A stretch of 64,000 nt of DNA from Amoeboaphelidium protococcarum. Its lineage: Eukaryota; Aphelidiomycota; Aphelidea. Within the stretch, counting starts at the first letter, position 1. Every line of letters begins with the position of its first letter. The notes beneath the pieces were generated by a model. It was not told the DNA's origin. It worked only from the letters and a program-made list of their open reading frames with translations, and did no database searches. Both the position numbers and the translations under genes were made by a program. The stretch spans positions 2,604,001 to 2,668,000 of the forward strand of contig JALECJ010000256.1 of the NCBI GenBank assembly GCA_023515745.1, given 5' to 3'. Shown one piece after another: positions 56,254-64,000 of the stretch.

Positions 56254-58263
56254 TCAGTTCTTATTACTATTACTGAACGTACTGTTACTGCTATCCACTC
56301 GTCGATGAGCTACCAATTGAACAACTTTCTACGCATAGATGCCACCACTACTTCCACTTTGATACTCTGTAGAATCAAACGCATTATGAAGCGCGTTTCC
56401 ATTACCACTTTAATTAAGCACCGACGATCCGACTACGCTTCCCGTGCTATCAAACTCGACCGAGCTGAGCGGCTGTGCTTAGGCTTTCTACTGCTACAGC
56501 AATTCTTGAACTGTAGTAAGCAGTGTTTACAAACGCGACAGTATATAGTCATTTCGATAGATATCATCCTACAATCGAGGGAATATAGTAGGCATCTATT
56601 CGATTTTATCAGAGGATGCTCTTCTGTTACGATCTTCCAAAATAATACAGAGGAGGACGAACCTCGACAATACACGACAGCCGTAGACATCATTCATAAA
56701 ATAGTTGACATTGTAATTGAGACCAACTAACAGTTCAGACACGTTATTACACAAGCGATCAAGTTACGTAGTCATCAAGTCCCACAACTTGGATGAGCAC
56801 TACTGGATGTTGTACAGAATACAAAATGCAGCAACGGGGCAAGAGAGGAACATTGTCATTAATGATTATCCATCACTATAAGAAGATGACTTGAGCGATG
56901 AAGACAGTATAACAAGAGGAGACTTGAACTAGTTACTCTAATCAGACTCCAATTGCTGGGTGAAAGCGGTAGCATTACAACCATCAACAACCAACAGCAA
57001 CGGACGCCTTCTATATGGCTAAAGATCCTGGGCCATTAACATTTGATCTCCTCGCGAGTCATCCCCACCATTGCTGTTATTCAACACTAAAACGTTCCCT
57101 AAATCCACAGATACATCACATGAAAAGTAGAACATCATGGCTCCATTACGACAATCACGTAAACTTGAACTCGCACAATAAAGCCATAAGGCGGCAGATG
57201 GCTTATACAGCAGAGTGTTCTTTGGATTCATTCGCCTTCTACCAGACCTATTCATCTAATTGTTGGCCATAGACTCTTACTGCTACTGCTAACGAAGATC
57301 TCTCATCTGCGACTACTCATCATTATCCTATCCGGGATCTTCTGTCGCTTAGGTTGATGCACACTCCATAGACACCAAAATTCGATGCATATCAATGCTC
57401 AGCTCAGAAAACTTCACGTCATTCCCCTTATAACCAACAATTATACACTCTTCGATAAACGAGTGACCGTAGACTATCCTGTCCGGACTCATGCGGGCAT
57501 CGTACTAAATCCTAGGAGGATCCATAATACTCAGTCTTAGAACTTTCGGTAGTACAATTGTAGATGCCAGACTGAAATCTTCAACCTCTTTCAATATCAT
57601 TTCCCATTCAGCGATATCAGACTTGGACTAATCGTGTTGGGAGTAATCTTGAATGATCTACCTAAACTCTGAGGTCAGTTTCTATAGCAAGTCTGTGGTA
57701 TTAAGCAGTAGGCATACGACTATATACCGAGCATAATATCGCATCTTCTTTACAATTATAGACAGAGTTGAACCTTATTACTACTACAGCTAATCTTGGT
57801 TATCACGAGAATCTTCAGACAAGGTCACACTAGCAATACTCTGAGCAGAGTTGGAGTAACGAAAGTACTATCGATCTCTTATAGCTTCATAGAAAACGTA
57901 CGCTTCCTTCAAATAATAGTATTCAGATGTTCGCAAGTAATAATGGTAATAAAGCTGACCAATTTTACTAGCAATGTCTCCAATCTCCCAGCGGCGCAGA
58001 TTATACCCGCCCTCCTTGGTCAGCAACTGTCGATGATCTTGTTAGAACTTCCATAGATTACTAAACACTTGAAAGGTCTCCTAGAAACTCTGATGCCACT
58101 GTGAAGACGGTCCATGTAGAGGTAGTGATTTCAATCGATTAAACAAGTTTTAAGCATTCTCATTGAGCAGTATAAAGTCTTGTACCAAGCGATCGCCCTC
58201 GTTCGACGATCCATCAACATGAGACTGATGATGTAAGAATCTCAAAGCAGTTTCTCTGTCCAT
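56254..58263 (-). CDS. SCAI: SCAI (suppressor of cancer cell invasion) family protein
   Basis: 669 residues, intronless. Matches human SCAI through its length: QNLFNRLKSLPLHGPSSQWH, VFSNLWKFQQDHRQLL, LRRWEIGDIASKIGQLYYHY, VKKMRYYARYIVVCLLLN, IVGYKGNDVKFSELSIDMHR, MNPKNTLLYKPSAALW and LLLVVDGCNATAF. In animals SCAI is a nuclear cofactor that represses MRTF/SRF and takes part in DNA repair with 53BP1. The tail adds Ser/Asn-rich sequence. Very rich in TAR-coded Gln. The start at MDRETAL leaves about 400 bp to the next gene. Confidence 0.93.
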
Positions 58264-58659
58264 TTTTAACAATTCGCCTTTCCAGCACCAATTCTCACAG
58301 AGCAGCAAAATCAGATAGCAATAAATGAAGTTAGTGCGGCGGATAAAGCTTTTGGTGAAATCTGGTATATCAACAACAACTATGCTGCTCGGAGAGAATA
58401 AAAACCTCGAATGGACGAAGTGAGAATCGGAGAGAAAAGGCGAGAACGGGCGAGGCGACAACTTTGCCGCAAACTGTTCACGCTTTTGAATTCACCCGAG
58501 AAACATTCCGATTATCGAATCGATCGATCGTTCGAGGCCTATTACGAATTAAGTTTTACGCCACACATGCACAAGATTATACAAGGCTGGCTTATAATTA
58601 TCATCGAGATGTATGTAGATGCAAAAGTCATTACAATCTATTTTATGTTTTCACTCAAT
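58264..58659. other. Intergenic region upstream of SCAI
   Basis: 396 bp. A plus-strand frame starting MDEVRIGEKRRERARRQ at 58411 remains open into the antisense of the EFR3-like gene; no family similarity, so it is not called. It contains TTTTACGCCAC near 58554, the reverse of the recurrent GTGGCG element, and a CGATCGATCGATCG palindromic run near 58520. Confidence 0.4.
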
Positions 58660-59940
58660 TCATAGCGCGCGACTTTACAACTCATTAATTAATTCAGCTT
58701 TCAATGGATTCTACTTCTTCAAATGTTCCACTAAATATTTGACTTCATTCTCTTACTGCGAATACACCGCAAAGGTTTTACAAATCTTTAGAAATTCAAG
58801 GACTTCACTTGTCCAGTCTGCCGATGCTGTAGCGTTATCTACCAGCGATGATTGAATTATCGGTCTTACAAGAGCGACTATGTTAATTTGCAAATCTTAG
58901 GCTAGCGAGTCAAGCAAAGCGCGTAAATACTTGGCCACAGTGGATGGCTTATCAGTTATGTTTTAATTCACCATCGTCAGCGCGGTATTTACAATCTCTA
59001 TGGTCAACAATCGTCCATTAACACTATGGGCAATGTCTTTGGCTATTAAGAAATCCAAAATTGTCAACTTTCCTTCTTCCTTGCTGACATTAGAATTGAG
59101 TACTTGTAACAGGATCTATTCGGAGAATTACACAGAGTGCAAACTATTGACATTCATCACCACGCTTTTGAAGCAGTTCTTTGCTAAATCTACAAGCGGT
59201 TCATGATCAGCAGATAGTGAATTGGAATATGTTAATCCTATGGACGCGATCGATTTTACGGTATCACCATCTTTGCGCGTCTGCTTGATTGGCCTGCCCA
59301 GCTTGGCATCTGAACCAGCAGCTTCAATGATAGTCTTGGGAGTATTGCAAAATGTTTAAATGAGCATCATACAACTAGATTGCACTACATCATCTACAAT
59401 GTACGTTATTGCAATTGGAAAGAGGAGATACAGAGACTATACCAAAAGATACGTGTCCTTATCAATGGGAGTACTACCAGTCTCTTGAGTAGCCGCGCCG
59501 GCACAGAGTTTGTCAGCGATGTTGCAACAACTTGAAACACATTTCTGAAACCAATCACTAATGACATAATCGTATTAGTAGTAGGTCTTGATAAGTGAGC
59601 CAATTTTGACAAGTACTCTTACCGCGCCGCTGACAATACACTTCTCCTCCTCCTTCAGAAGTGACCAGCAACACTTTAATGCAATGACAATCAGCTAACG
59701 ATGAACATCCTGATCATTCACATTGCGGATCAACTCGTCCAACATTGCGTGTAAAATCTTTACCGAAACAATATTTGCCTAATGACTCTTCATACTCACA
59801 TCAATCTCCACCTTGGAATTGAGATGTTTAGCCACAAGTTAAATCTTGTTTGGATTATAAGTGAGATAAAACAGCAGTGTGCTCAGTTTGTTGACGCGAG
59901 GTTCATTTACTGGCTTGATGGGATACACATTGTAAACCAT
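58660..59940 (-). CDS. EFR3: EFR3-like protein
   Basis: 426 residues, intronless. The start MVYNVYPIKPVNEPRVNKL followed by LLFYLTYNPNKIQLVAKHLN matches the EFR3 N-terminus (YP...N..KLTFYA..P.KL..I..YL), and the HEAT-like helices CWSLLKEEE, VKIGSLIKTY and LVQSLYLLFPIAITYIVDD follow. EFR3 anchors the PI4K-III-alpha/TTC7 complex at the plasma membrane and so sets PI4P supply. The protein is about half the usual length, lacking the C-terminal half; no Cys palmitoylation cluster is seen at the N-terminus. Assignment rests mainly on the first 70 residues. Confidence 0.65.
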
Positions 59941-60190
59941 TCGCCCATGCTTAGTAAGAAATAATTAGGACATTTATTATCAATGGATAAATTTTATCTT
60001 CCTCTAATGTTATGATGAGAAAGACTTATTTTTCATATCTATTGGTTTTAATTATCAAGTTGATTAAAAATAGCCCACAAGTACAACCACGCGGTGCAAG
60101 TAATCAAAGCCGAGTTTTTGAAAACGCCACGGTCGGCAGTTGGAACGGCGCTTTGTTCTGACTACTTTTAAGCTAATCATCAATTATAAA

Positions 60191-60407
60191 ATGTCGCGAT
60201 TCAGTCAGTTTGGTATCGCTGTAGCATTGGGCCTAGCATCATCCTTCTATATTTGGTACCCATGCTAAGAGTATATGGAGAATTTAGCTAAGAGGTAAGC
60301 GAAATTGTATTCATGTTATACCAACAAAGCTACTGATTATAACCCCCGCAATATAACATTGTAGAATGAAAGAGGAGAGAGATAGCAAGAAGAAAGCACT
60401 TGAATGA
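60191..60407 (+). CDS. Small single-pass mitochondrial-type membrane protein, SMIM20/MITRAC7-like
   Basis: Exons 60191-60294 and 60365-60407 with a 70-nt intron (GTAAGC...ATTGTAG); 48 residues. MSRFSQFGIAVALG, a transmembrane helix ending SSFYIWYP, then a charged helix (YMENLAKRMKEERDSKKK). The layout, start MSR and the FYxxYPxxE turn resemble SMIM20, a cytochrome c oxidase assembly factor, and other short inner-membrane assembly proteins such as PET117. The neighbour is COX11, another oxidase assembly factor. CGCCAC lies about 60 bp upstream. Family identity is tentative; that the ORF is real is supported by correct splicing and composition. Confidence 0.5.
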
Positions 60408-60472
60408 CGCGTCATTGGATTGAATTTTGTTTAAGAAATACAATAATTGTGATCAATTAAATACTTATCTAT

Positions 60473-61198
60473 TCATGCAGATTGCAGCTGACCATCTTTT
60501 TCCACTATAGGGGACGATAGATACGATCCGTTTGCATGTTAAGCATTGAAAAATGTGTAACTCAACGTGATATCAGTGACATCAGCCATCTGAGGATCCT
60601 CATCAATTGCGGGATCCAAGAAGAAGAACACTGGCATATCAACACTCTCTCCCGCTTTCAACCTTTACTCTTCAAAACAGAAGCATTGTATTTTGTTAAA
60701 GTAGGCGCCAGCTCTGAGGGGGAGGACATTGTACGTGGATATTCCCACAATGTCAGTATCGGTCGGGTTGACAGCATGATAAAACACCAGCGATGTCTCT
60801 CCAGGATACACGAATACTTCCTTTTGAAGAGGCTAAAACTTCCATTACATAGTCTAACTGGTGTCTGCGTTGAAAGATACTCTAATCTTACGCGCATCAT
60901 TAACCGGAACCATCTTGCTAGCAGCTTCCGCCATCTGCTACTGGTTGGCAGTCATAGGAGTTCCCCCCAACCCAGTCTTGGCGCAAAATAACCTATACAG
61001 CGGTACAGCGGCATATGTTAGTCCCACAACACCAACAAGAACCGAGGAAGCGTATAACACTATAGACGCAGTGTCAATCTACTATCGATTACGATTGTTT
61101 AGAAACTATCGCTGCGATGCAAAAAATCTACTATTACTTCTTATCCGAATATCGCAAATCCTCTCATATATTAGTCTCCTTGCTAAAGCACACTACAT
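60473..61198 (-). CDS. COX11: Cytochrome c oxidase assembly protein COX11
   Basis: 241 residues, intronless. COX11 delivers copper to the CuB site of COX1 in the inner membrane. A mitochondrial presequence (residues 1-40, ALARRLIYERICDIRIR) precedes a membrane segment (TASIVLYASSVLVGVVGL) and the block TYAAVPLYRLFC with the first copper-pathway Cys. The copper-binding CFCFEEQRL and the preceding AYFNKIQ are conserved, as are FVYPGETSLVFYHAVNP and DMPVFFFLDP. TGA follows a Ser/Ala tail. Convergent with the SMIM20-like gene. Confidence 0.96.
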
Positions 61199-61428
61199 CG
61201 ATTATTACAATTTAACATAAGAATTTAATCGCGTCATACTATTAATATTTAAATTATAATCTGAGAGATAATCTGAGAGATATTGATATGTTATGCTAAA
61301 GCAATGACGACAAAAAATAGTTCCGAAGAGACTCGAGATCAGCGAAGCAGAGAAATTGCTTTCTGAACGTTCCTGTTAAAATTGCAAATCATTTAGCGTT
61401 GATAATCGCAAACTGCGCTTGAGACAAT

Positions 61429-63336
61429 ATGGATGGTAGATCGAGGTCAAGTTATGATGGGGATTTAGATGGACTGTTGCAGTAATAGTAATAGCTGAAT
61501 AATCTCAGCTCCCCTCTGTATTTAAATCCTGTGGTGAACTTCCAGAGACGAGCTGCCGAGTCGCAAGCAGTGTCTAATACCGGGCAGTATGCGAGGGTCC
61601 TAATGCTGTACACTGGAGGAACAATTGGCATGAAGGAAGTGTCCGATCAAGGCTTCATCCCTGTAGACAATTATTTAACTGAAGTATTATCTAAGACTGC
61701 CAGGTTTCATGATCCATAGCATATGCAAGCGTCCAATGATCCTGCGGAGGAGACTGTCCGGATGTCTGAAGATGAAACGGTTTCACATTCCGCTTTGGTC
61801 ACTCCGCTGAGTGTTTATAAGAAGAGGATTCGCTATGTTATTGCACCTTTCAAACCTCTGCTGGACTCTGCGAATATGGCAGTCACCGACTGGGTGTAGA
61901 TTGGCAGAGTCCTCGAGTTGAACTACTCCAAATTTGATGCATTCGTCATCATTCATGGTACTGACACGTTGGCATACACTGCCTCGGCCTTGTCATTTAT
62001 GCTTGAAGATCTTGGCAAGTCGGTGATTATCACGGGGTCTCAGGTGCCACTGGCTGAATTAAGAACGGATGCTGAAGAGAATCTTCTGGGCTCTCTGATC
62101 CTTGCTGGCCACTTTGTCATACCAGAAGTGTGTGTATTCTTTGCTAACAAGCTTTATCGTGGCAACAGGTGTGCCAAATATGACGCGTTGGGATTTTCAG
62201 CTTTTGACAGTTTTAATATGAAGGAACTTGCTAAAGTGGGTATCAACATTGACATTAACTGGTCCGACATTAGACGGCCTCATTCTATAGCCAAGTTTTA
62301 GGTATTCAAGTAGATGGACAGTAATGTTGCATCCCTGCGTATATTCCCAAGTATTCAGCTGAGTATTTTGAAAGCATTTTTGGCTGATGGAATCAAAGGA
62401 GTCGTGTTAGAGACATATGGCGCAGGTAACATCCCTAGCTGTAGATTAGACATTTTGGATGCATTGAAGGAAGCATGTCGGCGCGGTGTTGTCATTGTTA
62501 ACGTAACATAGTGTAAACGCGGTATTGTGAGTGATTTATATGCTACCGGTCGGGCATTGACAGATATTGGTGTAGTTCCAGGCTGCGATATGACGGTGGA
62601 ATGTGCTCTTGCCAAATTATCTTATCTTATCGGCAAAGGCAGATCCCCTAATGAGATCCGTACACTGCTCACCATGAATCTAAGGGGCGAGTTGACTTCA
62701 TTTCATAACAATATTCAGAATGGAAAAACTGTCGTGGCTGGTAAGTAGAGTCAGTTTATAAGCTCTGTCATGCAGTCTATGAAATTGGAAACTATGCAAG
62801 AGCGAAAGTTAATAGAGCGTGCATTGATGCCACATCTTATCTGTGCCGCAGCAGGGAGTGGTGATATTTATGCTTTTGAGAAATTGATATCCGAAATATG
62901 TGATCAATCTATCCTATATAACGTTGTTGACTTTGATGGCCGAACCGCTCTGCATATAGCGTCTTCAGCTGGACACTACGATATAGTGTAGAGACTGCTG
63001 GAAATTGGCGCTAGTATCCATCTACGTGATGGTAATAGTAATACTCCACTAGCATTGGCCTGTCTGAATGGTCATGACAAAGTTGCGAAATTACTAGTCA
63101 GCTGTGGTGCGACGTTTGAGCCAACGCACATTAGCGCTCAATCAAAGTTTCATCTCATGGAGTTGATTGAGGCGCGTAATATTGCTGGAGTTGGATTGTA
63201 TTTACAATGCGGATTCGACTTGAAACTTTTACAACTGGCCGGCTAGTCATACATTGAGATGTGCTGGTAGAAAAGTCAAGGAGACGCCGCGTTCGCCCAG
63301 TTCATAAAGTCTATTGAAGATTTCAAGCGGCGGTGA
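61429..63336 (+). CDS. ASPG: L-asparaginase with C-terminal ankyrin repeats
   Basis: 635 residues, intronless. Hydrolyses asparagine to aspartate and, in mammals, is also called 60-kDa lysophospholipase. The type I asparaginase core has the first threonine motif LMLYTGGTIGM (residues about 60-70), the second IIHGTDTLAYTASAL, ITGSQVPLAELRTDAEENL, and VLETYGAGNIPS; catalytic residues (two Thr, Lys in the 'GSQVPL' loop region, Asp) are in place. Three ankyrin repeats follow (VVDFDGRTALHIASSAGHYD, GNSNTPLALACLNGHDKVAKLL). The N-terminal 45 residues are unique and Gln-rich, with TAA TAG TAA TAG in series. Confidence 0.95.
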
Positions 63337-63440
63337 CTACCTGTGTTAAAATGATCACAACTTTGAACATTTTTCATTTTCACCTCTTTGCTTTGAATAC
63401 AGCCATTGGATTAGATTTAGATTAAATTTCAGTATTTAAA

Positions 63441-64000
63441 ATGCATTTTATTATTTCAGATCAAGTGGGTTTATTGAAAGAGCTCACGATTACTGAGCCA
63501 AATAAATCCAAAGGCGATTCTAAGGCTGGACTCGTTGCGTAGAAGCAGGCGGCATCATATGGTAAAGTGGATCGTGATATGGAGATCACGTCTATGCACA
63601 GATCTTTTAATACTCTGAAGGTATATATTATATCAGCAATATTATACATGATTATTATTAGTTGAACTTATCATGTAGAATTAAATATTTTTGGGGCGAA
63701 AATCTGGAGACATCGACGTGTTTGATATTGACTCTAAAGTGATCTAAACAATTCAGATGGACAAGTAATGCAAATCTAAGGTGATCAGTCTCTATCACCA
63801 TGATGACCAACAGAGACTTTTTGTATTGCGGTAGAGCGGAGAATTTAGTGTCTCCGCAGTAGATGAACATTTGCAGAGCTCAACATTATACAGCAAGAAT
63901 TTAGGACAAGATCTTTGCGCTCTTGATGTATGCACCTCGCAATCTTCTCCGAATTTGGTTGTGTATGGTGGCAAAGAGCGCGATGTAACTGTATTTGATA
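63441..64000 (+). CDS. NSA1: NSA1/WDR74-like ribosome biogenesis protein, 3' end outside window
   Basis: Exon 1 63441-63620, intron 63621-63678 (58 nt, GTATAT...CATGTAG), exon 2 from 63679 to the window edge. The visible 167 residues begin MHFIISDQVGLLKELTI and include SGDIDVFDIDSK, VISLYHHDDQQRLFVLRQSGE and VVYGGKERDVTVFD, WD40-type blades in the arrangement of Nsa1/WDR74, which acts on pre-60S particles with the Rix7/NVL ATPase. Assignment is moderate: the start, the GG.(D/E)xxVxVFD blade and the length before the cut fit, but the defining C-terminus is missing. Confidence 0.65.

Noticed and set aside
58411-58860. Plus-strand frame starting MDEVRIGEKRRERAR
   Set aside because: Runs antisense through the EFR3-like gene and has no similarity; likely chance.

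Overview
Organism. This is compact nuclear DNA of a unicellular eukaryote that reads TAA and TAG as glutamine and uses only TGA as stop. Valyl-tRNA synthetase, IMP4, SCAI, CTU2, PRP38, profilin and others read through dozens of in-frame TAA/TAG codons at positions where their families carry Gln, and every complete gene ends in TGA. Introns are spliceosomal, 50-70 nt, start GTA and end TAG (usually TGTAG). Base composition is moderate (about 40% G+C by eye). Mitochondrial genes (mS34, bL28m, NFU1, COX11, CPOX, PPOX) point to an aerobic mitochondriate. The code resembles that of ciliates, but the profilin is of the short amoebozoan/opisthokont type, and Crinkler-like and Fanzor genes are both known from chytrid-grade fungi. 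A lineage near Fungi such as an aphelid (I recall Amoeboaphelidium being reported with a TAR=Gln code) fits better than a ciliate; this placement is inference. Layout. 1-16.9 kb: a truncated tuberin-like gene, a Crinkler/RHS-type P-loop protein, ValRS, a UBE2W-like E2, a penta-EF-hand protein, RRS1, mS34, a fimbrin-like actin bundler, an unknown protein, profilin, TIPIN, a multispan membrane protein and AP-3 sigma. 16.9-21.2 kb: a gene-poor island with three consecutive hairpins, a decayed Ty1/copia-like integrase, a tRNA-Thr(AGT) gene and a second copy of that tRNA's 3' end. 21.2-27.9 kb: serine palmitoyltransferase subunit 1, a C2H2 zinc-finger protein, an intact 804-residue Fanzor (eukaryotic TnpB relative) with a GC-rich, hairpin-forming segment just beyond its stop codon, then repeat-bearing non-coding DNA. 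27.9-46.3 kb: a palmitoyltransferase with CHHC in place of DHHC, an LRRC58-like protein, an unknown helical protein, a C9orf85 homologue, IMP4, a sphingomyelinase-like phosphodiesterase, AdoMet decarboxylase, CTU2, protoporphyrinogen oxidase, a lipase, bL28m, PRP38, coproporphyrinogen oxidase and a membrane-anchored TKL-type kinase. 46.5-64 kb: RGP1, a HAD phosphatase, a tandem pair of type I membrane proteins with propeller-like repeats, an unknown protein, NFU1, SCAI, an EFR3-like protein, a SMIM20-like micropeptide, COX11, an asparaginase with ankyrin repeats and the start of an NSA1/WDR74-like protein. How they fit together. Most genes are housekeeping and sit on alternating strands 50-300 bp apart, often divergent with a very short shared promoter. 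The accessory content (Crinkler-like protein, copia remnant, Fanzor, diverged repeats) is mostly in the sparse stretch from 16.9 to 27.9 kb. The Fanzor with its flanking structured element is the most interesting system here: a probable RNA-guided nuclease whose gene uses the host's reassigned codons.
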